A stretch of DNA of 9,138 nucleotides. Source: an uncultured Pseudomonas sp. (GTDB lineage: Bacteria > Pseudomonadota > Gammaproteobacteria > Pseudomonadales > Pseudomonadaceae). A program made the translations under genes and the position numbers. Numbering within the stretch: the first letter of the stretch is position 1; every line of letters begins with the position of its first letter. This document shows, piece after piece, positions 1 to 7,240 of the stretch. Below the pieces are notes generated by a model. The model did not search any database. It had not been told where the DNA came from and saw only the letters and a program-made list of their open reading frames with translations. The stretch spans positions 1 to 9,138 of the forward strand of contig CALMID010000454.1 in the NCBI GenBank assembly GCA_937863915.1, given 5' to 3'.

Positions 1-1024
1 CGACATCGTTACTGAGCGTCTTAACGAAAGCTTCGCCAATCTGATGGACTACGGCTTTACCGCCGCCATGGAAGAGCATCTGGACGATGTGGCTCAGGGC
101 CAGCGCGACTGGAAGCACCTGCTCGATGAGTTCTATGGTGACTTCAAGAAGAAGCTTGAAGTGGCGGAAGTGGCTGACAGTGGCATGCGCGCCAATCAGC
201 CGACCCTGACTGATATCGCCTGCCGTGACTGCGGTCGGCCGATGATGATCCGCACCGCCTCCACCGGTGTATTCCTCGGTTGCTCAGGCTACGCCCTGCC
301 GCCGAAGGAACGTTGCAAGGCCACCATCAACCTGATCCCCGGTGGCGAGATTGCTGCCGATGACGAGGGTGAGTCCGAGTCGCTGGTGCTGCTGAACAAG
401 CATCGCTGCCCGATCTGCTCGACCGCCATGGATGCCTACCTGCTGGATGAAACCCGCAAGCTGCATATCTGTGGTAACAACCCTGACTGTTCGGGCTACG
501 AGATCGAACAGGGTCAGTACCGCATCAAGGGCTACGAAGGCCCCAGCCTGGAATGCGACAAGTGCGGCAGCGAGATGCAGCTGAAAACCGGCCGCTTCGG
601 CAAGTTCTTCGGTTGTACCAATGCCGACTGCAAGAACACCCGCAAGCTGCTTCGCAATGGTGAGGCGGCGCCGCCCAAGTGCGACCCGATCAAGATGCCG
701 GAGCTGCGTTGCGAGAAGGTAGATGACGTCTATGTGCTGCGCGATGGCGCTTCCGGACTGTTCCTCGCCGCCAGCCAGTTCCCCAAGAATCGTGAGACAC
801 GAGCGCCGTTGGTGCTTGAGTTGCTGCCGCACGCCGACGAACTGGATCCCAAGTACCAGTTCCTGCTGAAAGCGCCACAAAAGGACCCCGATGGTCGCCC
901 TGCGGTGATTCGCTTCAGTCGCAAGAGCAAGGAGCAGTACGTGCAGTCGGAGATTGATGGCAAGCCGAGCGGCTGGCGCGCATTCTATGCCGATGGCAAG
1001 TGGCAGGTTGAAGACAAGCGCTGA
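1..1024 (+). CDS. topA: DNA topoisomerase I, C-terminal part (5' end outside window)
   Basis: Type IA topoisomerase that relaxes negatively supercoiled DNA; only the C-terminal zinc-finger region is present. The frame is open from base 2, beginning [20 protein letters not shown], so the gene enters from the left and the first in-frame ATG (44) is internal. Three tetracysteine clusters are visible: CxxC pairs at 221-232, 407-418 and 554-565, each completed by two further cysteines (at 281/314, 470/488 and 614/629). A last, degenerate unit follows, with motifs such as [10 protein letters not shown]. These C-terminal fingers are known to bind single-stranded DNA and RNA polymerase. The catalytic tyrosine and Toprim domains lie upstream of the window. 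The gene ends in TGA at 1022-1024, 32 bp before the next gene, with no terminator between them. The identity is secure. Confidence 0.97.
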   Translation, partial: DIVTERLNESFANLMDYGFTAAMEEHLDDVAQGQRDWKHLLDEFYGDFKKKLEVAEVADSGMRANQPTLTDIACRDCGRPMMIRTASTGVFLGCSGYALPPKERCKATINLIPGGEIAADDEGESESLVLLNKHRCPICSTAMDAYLLDETRKLHICGNNPDCSGYEIEQGQYRIKGYEGPSLECDKCGSEMQLKTGRFGKFFGCTNADCKNTRKLLRNGEAAPPKCDPIKMPELRCEKVDDVYVLRDGASGLFLAASQFPKNRETRAPLVLELLPHADELDPKYQFLLKAPQKDPDGRPAVIRFSRKSKEQYVQSEIDGKPSGWRAFYADGKWQVEDKR

Positions 1025-1056
1025 GTCAGTGCCGAGGTAAGGCAGGAGGTTTGGTC

Positions 1057-1575
1057 ATGGCCAATGAGCGTTACACCCGCACTAACCAGAAGTTGTATTT
1101 TGCAGGCGTTGCCCTGGATTTCTGGCGCAAGGCTGAGGCGGGGCGAGCTATGAACTGGCAGGCGCAGGTGCAGGCTGAGCGGGAGGCTTGCCTGTTCCAT
1201 CTGTACGGCGCGCTGCTGGGCCTGTGCCACGAGATCGCGGGCTATTACCGCCTGCCTCAGGCTGACGCCAATACAGTGGAGCAGTTACTCAGCGCTGAGC
1301 GTCTGGCGGCATCGCCCAGCCCCGAGATGGCTGAGCTGGTAGAGCTTGCGCAGCATGCCGAGACCTGGCTGGCCAAGTTGCTGAATGCCTATCACGCATT
1401 GTTTCAGCCGCCGCGTGAGATCGTGCCGGCCAAGCAGGATGTGACCATGCCCTTGATTACGGCGGTGACACTGGAGGACGAGGTGCAGCCGGTTTCGGTC
1501 GATGAGCTAGAGTTCTGCCGGCAGCAGCTCAAGGAGCTGGCTCTGCGTTTCCGTGGCTCGCTGAGCGAGTGGTGA
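1057..1575 (+). CDS. DUF6586-type conserved hypothetical protein (PA3010-like)
   Basis: Predicted 172-aa protein starting MANERYTRTNQKLYFAGVAL. ATG 1057 is preferred to the upstream in-frame TTG (1051) because AGGAGG at 1044-1049 sits 7 nt before it. The protein looks soluble and mostly helical: there is no signal peptide or membrane segment, and it has a conserved-looking core around QAEREACLFHLYGALLGLCHEI. I recognise it as the Pseudomonas family called DUF6586, which follows topA in many genomes; its function is unknown. It lies 32 bp after topA on the same strand and is probably cotranscribed with it. A strong hairpin starts 17 bp after its stop. The family name is from memory; that the gene is real is clear from the ribosome binding site and context. 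Confidence 0.85.
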   Translation: MANERYTRTNQKLYFAGVALDFWRKAEAGRAMNWQAQVQAEREACLFHLYGALLGLCHEIAGYYRLPQADANTVEQLLSAERLAASPSPEMAELVELAQHAETWLAKLLNAYHALFQPPREIVPAKQDVTMPLITAVTLEDEVQPVSVDELEFCRQQLKELALRFRGSLSEW

Positions 1576-1591
1576 TCTTTCCGTCTCAGGG

Positions 1592-1642
1592 CTAGGGGCT
1601 GTCGTGTCGTTGCGCTTGCAACAAGGCGACAGCCGACCCTAG
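1592..1642 (+). terminator. Long GC-rich hairpin after the DUF6586 gene (possible terminator or processing site)
   Basis: CTAGGG (1592-1597) pairs with CCCTAG (1637-1642). The adjoining GCTGTCG (1598-1604) pairs with CGACAGC (1627-1633), leaving CGA bulged on the right arm. At the tip, GTTGC (1609-1613) pairs with GCAAC (1618-1622) around a GCTT loop. This gives three stacked helices about 50 nt long. No T-run follows, so it is not a textbook intrinsic terminator. It may end or stabilise the topA-DUF6586 transcript, or be a short repeat element found elsewhere in the genome. Confidence 0.45.
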
Positions 1643-1660
1643 GGCTGTCTGCCTGCCGGC

Positions 1661-1669
1661 TGTTACAAT
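1661..1669 (+). promoter_or_regulatory. Extended -10 promoter candidate for the 80-aa gene
   Basis: TGTTACAAT is an extended -10 (TGn followed by TACAAT, 5 of 6 matches to TATAAT). No good -35 lies 16-18 bp upstream, which is tolerable for extended -10 promoters. Transcription would start near 1676, leaving a leader of about 19 nt that contains the GGAG at 1683-1686. The position just after the hairpin at 1592-1642 fits a separate transcription unit. This is inferred from sequence only. Confidence 0.4.
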
Positions 1670-1694
1670 GGCCGACTTGCTTGGAGACACCTTA

Positions 1695-1937
1695 ATGCCC
1701 ACTTCCTTTCTTGAAATCGTCGAACTGCCCGATGGGCGCATCATTCTGCGTCGCGCGGATGATGAAGAAGCCTTGGTAACGCTCGATTTCTCCGCAGACG
1801 CCCGAGCCTTCATGCAGGGCCATCATGTCGAAGTGGCCAAGGCCATGCTCAATATCGGTGTGCAAATGGCCGGTCGCCTGGCTGACGGTGAACTGGATCG
1901 TGATGATCACGACAACAGCTCACGGGTTTTGCACTGA
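1695..1937 (+). CDS. Small conserved hypothetical protein, 80 aa (PA3009-like)
   Basis: Begins MPTSFLEIVELPDGRIILRR and ends in an acidic tail (DGELDRDDHDNSS). ATG 1695 is preferred to the upstream in-frame ATG at 1668: GGAG at 1683-1686 is 8 nt upstream, and the 1668 ATG overlaps the predicted -10. No known domain is evident to me; the N-terminal half looks like beta strands (FLEIVELPDGRIILRR, ALVTLDF) followed by a helix (HHVEVAKAMLNIGVQMAGRL). There is no signal peptide. It sits where P. aeruginosa has a small hypothetical gene between topA and the sulA-lexA operon. The stop is only 8 bp from the sulA stop on the other strand. Function unknown. Confidence 0.82.
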   Translation: MPTSFLEIVELPDGRIILRRADDEEALVTLDFSADARAFMQGHHVEVAKAMLNIGVQMAGRLADGELDRDDHDNSSRVLH

Positions 1938-1945
1938 TCTGAGCT

Positions 1946-2428
1946 TCAGACGCAGCGAATATTCAGCAGCTGCGTATGTCCTTGGCTGGATGCCGCTTCC
2001 AGTACTTCCCGCGTTGGGCTGCAGATATCGTTCAGCCACGAGACTACGGTGTGGCTACGGCCAAGGCTGAGGGCCTGGCAGGTCAGCTCCAGCGCGCTTT
2101 GTGTGCCTCTCGGTTGCAGTACGATGATGCGCTCACGGTTGAGTCGGGCCTGGCGTAGCCATTCCTGGTTGAGGCTGCCCGGCGGGGCTACCAGGGTGAT
2201 CCAGCGATTGCCGCTATTGGTGCTGAGCTCCCGCAGGATGGGGGCCAGTAACAGCTGGTAGTTGCTGGCAGAGGCGTTCAGTTGCAGCTCGCTGATGTGC
2301 TGGGTGCTGACGGAGTTGCTGGCCGCAGTGACTGGCTCAGCCAGGGCCGCTGCTACGTTCGAGCCGAACAGCGCCTCCTGAAACAAGGACAGTTGCGGGC
2401 GTTGGGTCAACGATTGCGAGTACTGCAT
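1946..2428 (-). CDS. sulA: SOS cell division inhibitor SulA
   Basis: SulA binds FtsZ and blocks septation during the SOS response. The call is a 160-aa protein starting MQYSQSLTQRPQLSLFQEAL. ATG 2428 is chosen over the further upstream ATG (2461) because GGAGG (complement of 2433-2437) lies 4 nt before it, while the longer form would run back into lexA. The SulA core is visible in the second half: a WITLVAPPG strand-turn, then ERIIVLQPRG, ALELTCQALSLGRSHTVVSW and a C-terminal LNIRCV. The start is 10 nt after the lexA stop and there is no LexA box of its own, so SOS control must come through the lexA promoter. This lexA-sulA order differs from E. coli, where sulA stands alone, and is usual in Pseudomonas. 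Confidence 0.93.
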   Translation of the reverse strand: MQYSQSLTQRPQLSLFQEALFGSNVAAALAEPVTAASNSVSTQHISELQLNASASNYQLLLAPILRELSTNSGNRWITLVAPPGSLNQEWLRQARLNRERIIVLQPRGTQSALELTCQALSLGRSHTVVSWLNDICSPTREVLEAASSQGHTQLLNIRCV

Positions 2429-2438
2429 ACAGCCTCCG

Positions 2439-3050
2439 TTAGCGGCGAATGACGCCGACACTCAAGCCTTCAATGATCAGTTCCTGCTCTTCGAGATTGA
2501 TCTCGATGGGGGCGAACTCTGGATTTTCGGCGATCAGCCAGACCTGATTGCCTTCGCGCTTGAAGCGTTTGACCGTGACTTCCTCATCGATCCTTGCCAC
2601 GACGATCTGTCCATTGCGGGCTTCCCGTGTGGTATGCACGGCGAGCAGGTCGCCATCGAGGATGCCGATGTCTTTCATGCTCATGCCGCGTACACGCAGC
2701 AAATAGTCGGCTTTGGGGTGGAAAAAGTCCGGGTTGATGCGGCACGATTCCTCGACATTCTGCTGGGCCAGGATCGGGGCGCCGGCCGCTACGCGACCAA
2801 TGACGGGAAGCCCATCTTCGTCCTGGCTGTTCGGCTCGAAGCCGGGAATGCGAATGCCGCGTGAGGCACCGGGGGTCATTTCAATCGCACCCTTGCGAGC
2901 CAGCGCCTTGAGGTGTTCTTCGGCGGCATTGGGCGACTTGAAACCGAGCTGTTGCGCAATTTCCGCGCGAGTCGGTGGAAAACCGTTGTCTTCCAGGCAT
3001 TGCTTGATGAAGTCGAGGATTTCGGACTGGCGTGGTGTGAGCTTCAGCAT
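2439..3050 (-). CDS. lexA: LexA repressor
   Basis: SOS master repressor, 203 aa. The N-terminal winged helix-turn-helix covers roughly residues 1-70 ([20 protein letters not shown] is the recognition region). The C-terminal S24 self-cleavage domain is intact: cleavage site Ala89-Gly90 in GRVAAGAP, Ser124 in RGMSMKD and Lys161 in EVTVKRF. These are each offset by 5 from E. coli A84-G85, S119 and K156. Activated RecA would trigger autocleavage and derepression. The gene is first in a two-gene operon with sulA and is preceded by two LexA boxes, so it is autoregulated. Only a weak AGAG-type ribosome site precedes the ATG; the proximal operator ends 8 nt upstream of the start codon. Confidence 0.98.
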   Translation of the reverse strand: MLKLTPRQSEILDFIKQCLEDNGFPPTRAEIAQQLGFKSPNAAEEHLKALARKGAIEMTPGASRGIRIPGFEPNSQDEDGLPVIGRVAAGAPILAQQNVEESCRINPDFFHPKADYLLRVRGMSMKDIGILDGDLLAVHTTREARNGQIVVARIDEEVTVKRFKREGNQVWLIAENPEFAPIEINLEEQELIIEGLSVGVIRR

Positions 3051-3058
3051 GGCTGTCT

Positions 3059-3074
3059 CTGTTTTTTTATACAG
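3059..3074 (-). promoter_or_regulatory. LexA box, proximal to lexA
   Basis: CTGTTTTTTTATACAG on the plus strand is a 16-bp CTGT-N8-ACAG operator, matching the gamma/beta-proteobacterial SOS box except for a T-rich left centre. It lies 8 bp upstream of the lexA ATG, over the first transcribed bases predicted for this promoter, and is separated by 3 bp from the second box. Confidence 0.9.
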
Positions 3075-3077
3075 TTG

Positions 3078-3093
3078 CTGTGAATATATACAG
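3078..3093 (-). promoter_or_regulatory. LexA box, distal, overlapping the lexA -10
   Basis: CTGTGAATATATACAG matches the consensus CTGTATATATATACAG closely. Its centre contains the predicted lexA -10, so bound LexA would exclude RNA polymerase. Together with the box at 3059-3074 it forms a tandem pair with centres 19 bp apart, putting two dimers on about the same face of the helix. Confidence 0.94.
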
Positions 3094-3111
3094 TGATTTT
3101 GGGGTTGGCAA
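3083..3111 (-). promoter_or_regulatory. lexA-sulA sigma-70 promoter
   Basis: Read on the minus strand, a -35 TTGCCA (3111-3106) is followed after exactly 17 nt by a -10 TATATT (3088-3083). The start point would be near 3076, giving a leader of about 25 nt. The -10 is inside the distal LexA box. A second -10-like TATAAA in the proximal box is a weaker alternative. Confidence 0.75.
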
Positions 3112-3208
3112 CTGCTGTTTGCTTTCCGCTTAGGTGTGTTGCTTTTGGCCCGTGCTAGTCTGCTGTTCGTGTAATGGTGACCGTTGCGTCATTTATATCG
3201 AACGCGAC

Positions 3209-3238
3209 TTGACAGAGTCTCGGGCTGAAACGTATGTT
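3209..3238 (+). promoter_or_regulatory. psrA promoter
   Basis: A perfect -35 TTGACA (3209-3214) is followed after 18 nt by TATGTT (3233-3238), which matches 4 of 6 -10 bases and lies inside the first PsrA box. Transcription would start about 3245, within the second box, leaving a leader of about 24 nt that includes the AGGTGA ribosome site. Confidence 0.65.
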
Positions 3239-3253
3239 TCAAACAAGTGTTTG
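3227..3253 (+). promoter_or_regulatory. Tandem PsrA operators (autoregulation)
   Basis: Two overlapping palindromes are present: GAAACGTATGTTTC (3227-3240) and CAAACAAGTGTTTG (3240-3253), which share one base. Both fit the known PsrA consensus (G/C)AAAC-N2-4-GTTT(G/C). They cover the -10 and the predicted start point of psrA, so they should mediate repression of psrA by its own product, relieved by long-chain fatty acids as reported for PsrA. Confidence 0.88.
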
Positions 3254-3268
3254 TCAGGTGAGTAACCA

Positions 3269-3967
3269 ATGGCGCAGTCGGAAACAGTCGAACGGATTCT
3301 TGATGCGGCAGAACAATTGTTCGCCGAGAAGGGTTTTGCCGAAACCTCGCTGCGTCTGATCACCAGCAAGGCGGGGGTGAATCTGGCTGCCGTCAATTAT
3401 CACTTCGGCTCCAAGAAAGCCCTGATTCAGGCTGTTTTTTCGCGCTTCCTCGGGCCTTTCTGCCAGAGCCTTGAGCGTGAGTTGGACCGTCGTCAGGGCA
3501 AGCCTGAACAGACGGCCAATCTGGAAGAGCTGCTTGAATTGCTGGTGGCTCAGGCACTGGCGGTCAAGCCGCGCAGCGGCAATGATCTGGCGATCTTCAT
3601 GCGTTTGCTCGGCTTGGCTTTCAGTCAGAGCCAGGGCCACCTGCGCAAGTATCTGGAAGAAGTCTACGGCAAGGTGTTCCGCCGCTACATGCTGCTGGTC
3701 AATGAGGCTGCGCCGAAGGTGCCGCCGCTTGAGCTGTTCTGGCGTGTGCATTTCATGTTGGGTGCCGCCGCCTTCAGCATGTCGGGGATCAAGGCTCTGC
3801 GAGCCATGTCGGAAGCCGATTTTGGCGTGAATACCTCGATCGAGCAGGTGATGCGCCTGATGGTTCCGTTCCTGGCTGCGGGGATGCGTGCCGAAACTGG
3901 CTTGAGTGACCCGGCGCTGATCAATGCGCAGCTGCGCCCGCGGCCCAAGGCACCCATCAAGCCCTGA
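3269..3967 (+). CDS. psrA: TetR-family regulator PsrA
   Basis: A 232-aa regulator starting MAQSETVERILDAAEQLFAEKGF. The N-terminal TetR helix-turn-helix is clear (residues about 27-47, SLRLITSKAGVNLAAVNYHFGSKKALI), followed by an all-helical ligand and dimerisation domain. In Pseudomonas, PsrA represses itself and beta-oxidation genes, activates rpoS, and is released from DNA by long-chain fatty acids. AGGTGA at 3256-3261 lies 7 nt before the ATG. Identity rests on the protein sequence, its place divergent from lexA and upstream of nagZ, and the PsrA boxes in its own promoter. The C-terminus is a short basic, proline-rich tail (RPRPKAPIKP). It could form an operon with the following gene, but a small hairpin over its stop argues for partial separation. 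Confidence 0.95.
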   Translation: MAQSETVERILDAAEQLFAEKGFAETSLRLITSKAGVNLAAVNYHFGSKKALIQAVFSRFLGPFCQSLERELDRRQGKPEQTANLEELLELLVAQALAVKPRSGNDLAIFMRLLGLAFSQSQGHLRKYLEEVYGKVFRRYMLLVNEAAPKVPPLELFWRVHFMLGAAAFSMSGIKALRAMSEADFGVNTSIEQVMRLMVPFLAAGMRAETGLSDPALINAQLRPRPKAPIKP

Positions 3968-3982
3968 TCCGCGCTGCAGGGC
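3961..3982 (+). terminator. Small hairpin overlapping the psrA stop
   Basis: GCCCTG (3961-3966) pairs with CAGGGC (3977-3982) around a 10-nt loop, with the TGA stop at the base of the left arm. No T-run follows. This is at most a weak or factor-assisted terminator between psrA and the L,D-transpeptidase gene. Confidence 0.25.
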
Positions 3983-3996
3983 ACTGGTTGTTGCGT

Positions 3997-4002
3997 TAAG
4001 CT
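3997..4002 (+). promoter_or_regulatory. Possible -10 for a leaderless transcript of the YkuD-domain gene
   Basis: TAAGCT ends 8 nt before the ATG at 4011, which is where a -10 would be if transcription began at the start codon. No Shine-Dalgarno sequence is visible in the preceding bases (CTAGCGCCCC), which makes a leaderless mRNA plausible. The -35 region 17 bp upstream (CTGCAG) is poor, so confidence is low. Confidence 0.25.
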
Positions 4003-4010
4003 AGCGCCCC

Positions 4011-4529
4011 ATGCAGATCCCCGACCTTCTCTTGATCAGCCTCGCTGAGCAGTGCCTGTACGTTTATAGCGGCAAGCAGCTGCTGCGTTCCTATCCCATT
4101 TCTTCGGCCAGGAATGGTCCCGGTGAGCGTTCAGGCTCGGGTTGTACGCCCCGTGGCTGGCATCAGGTGCGCGCGAAGATCGGCGCCGGGCTTGCGCTCG
4201 GGGCTGTCCTGCGTGGCCGGCGCTGGACCGGCGAGGTCTGGACTCCAGCACTGCACGAACAGTTTCCCGGGCGTGACTGGATACTCACCCGCATTCTCTG
4301 GTTGTCAGGGCTTGAGCCTGGGCGCAACCGACTCGGCGATTGCGACACGTTCCAGCGTTATATCTACATCCATGGCACTCCGGATTGCGAACCGATGTCG
4401 CAGCCCGAGTCGCATGGTTGTATCCGCATGCGCAATGCCGATGTCCTTGAGCTTTTTGACCTGGTTCCCGTGCATTGCCGGGTTTTGATCGGCGAGGCTC
4501 GGCAGGCCGAACTCGCCTCCATGTTTTGA
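4011..4529 (+). CDS. L,D-transpeptidase (YkuD/ErfK-fold) family protein without signal peptide
   Basis: A 172-aa protein with the YkuD catalytic signature: His121 in YIHGTPD, then SHGCIRM at 134-140 with Cys137 as nucleophile and Arg139. Family members form or cleave L,D peptide bonds (such as meso-Dap3-Dap3 crosslinks) in peptidoglycan. The domain starts at once (PDLLLISLAEQCLYVYSGKQ is its first beta hairpin), so there is no signal peptide, LysM or membrane anchor. An in-frame TAG at 4002-4004, 6 nt before the ATG, excludes an N-terminal extension. The protein is therefore probably cytosolic or exported by an unusual route. No ribosome site is visible at this start. nagZ begins 13 bp downstream, suggesting cotranscription and a link to muropeptide recycling. 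The family is certain; substrate and location are inference. Confidence 0.9.
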   Translation: MQIPDLLLISLAEQCLYVYSGKQLLRSYPISSARNGPGERSGSGCTPRGWHQVRAKIGAGLALGAVLRGRRWTGEVWTPALHEQFPGRDWILTRILWLSGLEPGRNRLGDCDTFQRYIYIHGTPDCEPMSQPESHGCIRMRNADVLELFDLVPVHCRVLIGEARQAELASMF

Positions 4530-4542
4530 CAGGAATGATGGA

Positions 4543-6286
<1,744 letters not shown>

Positions 6287-6457
6287 AGCGGGCGTTATAA
6301 GCAGAAGGGATGCTTGATTGACAATCTACAACCAAGGTTGCAGTTGTTGCGCCTTGCTTGTCCTGATTCGGCGCTGCTTAGCTGAAACGGTAATTTTTAT
6401 TATCGGCATTAATTAGTTAGGGTGGCGCCCCTGAGTTCAGCACGGAGGAGAACTTGG
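6287..6457 (+). promoter_or_regulatory. AT-rich regulatory region upstream of the first CsgD-like gene
   Basis: This 171-bp gap is AT-rich at 6390-6420. It holds TATTAT (6398-6403), a possible -10 whose -35 (TGCTTA) is poor; a perfect TTGACA at 6318-6323 without a good -10 at normal spacing; and a dyad CAACC-AA-GGTTG (6329-6340) flanked by a wider ACAAC/GTTGT pair (6328-6332, 6343-6347). The dyad could be an operator. Only a 5-bp hairpin (AAGCA/TGCTT, 6299-6315) follows the phosphorylase stop, so readthrough from nagZ is possible. Confidence 0.35.
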
Positions 6458-7099
6458 ATGGGCATTAGTGTTTCAGCGCCGTTCAATACGCAATTACCCG
6501 CAGACCTTGTGCTGCTCAGTGGCAATGAGTTGTTGGCGCAGTTGTTTCACCACTACATCGAGCAGCAACCCGCTTTGACCCTTCGCGTTGGCGGGGCGCT
6601 GCAGCCGTCGAGCAGCTCGCTATGGTTGCTGGATGTGCAGAGCTTTGCAGGCGACGAGTTGCCTCGAGTCTTTGCCGATCTGTACGGAAAAGGCCCCGTG
6701 GCTCTGGTCAATGTCACGCAGGAGCAGGCGGAACCACTGGTCGAACAGTATCCATGGATCAACGGGGTGTTTGTCAGCAGTTGCCCGCGTGAGCAGTTCC
6801 TGCGCGGGGTTGATGCCCTGCTGCAAGGTGGCGACTGGTTGCCACGTGGCCTGACCGAGCAGTTGCTGCGCCAGTTGCGCAGGCTGCACCAGCCTGCCGA
6901 GATCAAGGTTCGCCTGACCTCGCGCGAGCGAGAAATTCTTGAGCTGGTGCGCAAGGGTCTGCCCAATTCGCAGATTGCCGAGCACCTGTGCCTGAGCCCG
7001 CACACCATCAAGAGTCACGTTCACAACCTGCTGCGCAAGGTCGGCGCGACCAATCGCGGCGAGGCGGCATTCCTGGTGCTGGGTGGCGGTCTGGCATAA
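6458..7099 (+). CDS. CsgD-like LuxR-type transcriptional regulator (first of pair)
   Basis: Predicted 213-aa DNA-binding regulator. ATG 6458 has GGAGGAG (6444-6450) 7 nt upstream, so the GTG-initiated 225-aa reading from 6422 is rejected. Residues about 15-130 form a receiver-like domain: LLDV (Asp59) sits where a phospho-acceptor would, but the paired acidic residues after strand 1 (DLVLLSGNE) and the switch Lys after strand 5 (GVFVSSCPRE) are absent, as in CsgD. YPWINGVF (98-105) is close to WPHINGVF of E. coli CsgD as I recall it. The GerE/LuxR helix-turn-helix occupies about 150-208 (LTSREREILELV, SQIAEHLCLSPHTIKSHVHNLLRKVGATNR). Its target genes are unknown. CsgD proteins control biofilm matrix; that role here is only an analogy. 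Confidence 0.9.
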   Translation: MGISVSAPFNTQLPADLVLLSGNELLAQLFHHYIEQQPALTLRVGGALQPSSSSLWLLDVQSFAGDELPRVFADLYGKGPVALVNVTQEQAEPLVEQYPWINGVFVSSCPREQFLRGVDALLQGGDWLPRGLTEQLLRQLRRLHQPAEIKVRLTSREREILELVRKGLPNSQIAEHLCLSPHTIKSHVHNLLRKVGATNRGEAAFLVLGGGLA

Positions 7100-7240
7100 C
7101 GCGCCAGGCGCCGCCGGCCGGGCTGGCGGTGCAAGAATGAACCATTCGACAGTTTGCGCGGAAACTGCAGGCTGCCAGCGTGGCTTTGGCTATGATGCGC
7201 CCCCGCCAGCAGGACGGGGGTGAGAGGAGGCTGAAGCGCA
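7100..7240 (+). promoter_or_regulatory. Promoter region of the second CsgD-like gene, with GC-rich inverted repeats
   Basis: TATGAT at 7191-7196, followed by GCGCC, is a good -10 (5 of 6 matches), but the -35 at 17-18 bp (CAGGCT/GCAGGC) is poor, so an activator may be needed. Transcription would start near 7203. Upstream, CTGGC (7091-7095)/GCCAG (7103-7107) and CGCCAG (7102-7107)/CTGGCG (7123-7128) can form alternative hairpins around the end of the preceding gene. With no T-run, they are doubtful terminators. Confidence 0.4.

Noticed and set aside
284..880. 198-codon open frame on the minus strand inside topA
   Set aside because: It is a shadow of the GC-rich topA coding frame; the plus-strand frame has unmistakable zinc-finger motifs and the minus frame has no recognisable domain or ribosome site.
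3174..3212. 12-codon open frame in the lexA-psrA gap
   Set aside because: No ribosome site precedes it and it runs into the psrA -35; no support for a real peptide.
3254..3751. 165-codon minus-strand frame inside psrA
   Set aside because: Antisense to a clear TetR gene, Gln/Leu-rich composition without domains, and no promoter or ribosome site.
6318..6346. TTGACA-based sigma-70 promoter for the first CsgD-like gene
   Set aside because: The hexamers at 16-18 bp spacing (such as CAGTTG) do not resemble a -10, so it is only mentioned within the regulatory region.
6384..6388. GAAAC upstream of the first CsgD-like gene as a PsrA site
   Set aside because: Only one half-site; no GTTTC or GTTTG at the required spacing.
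6422..6457. GTG-initiated N-terminal extension of the first CsgD-like regulator
   Set aside because: The extension covers the strong GGAGGAG ribosome site at 6444-6450, and the ATG at 6458 is ideally spaced from it.
7120..7200. Sigma-54 promoter (TGGC...TGC) before the second CsgD-like gene
   Set aside because: GG and GC elements do not fall at the required -24/-12 spacing with the conserved flanks.
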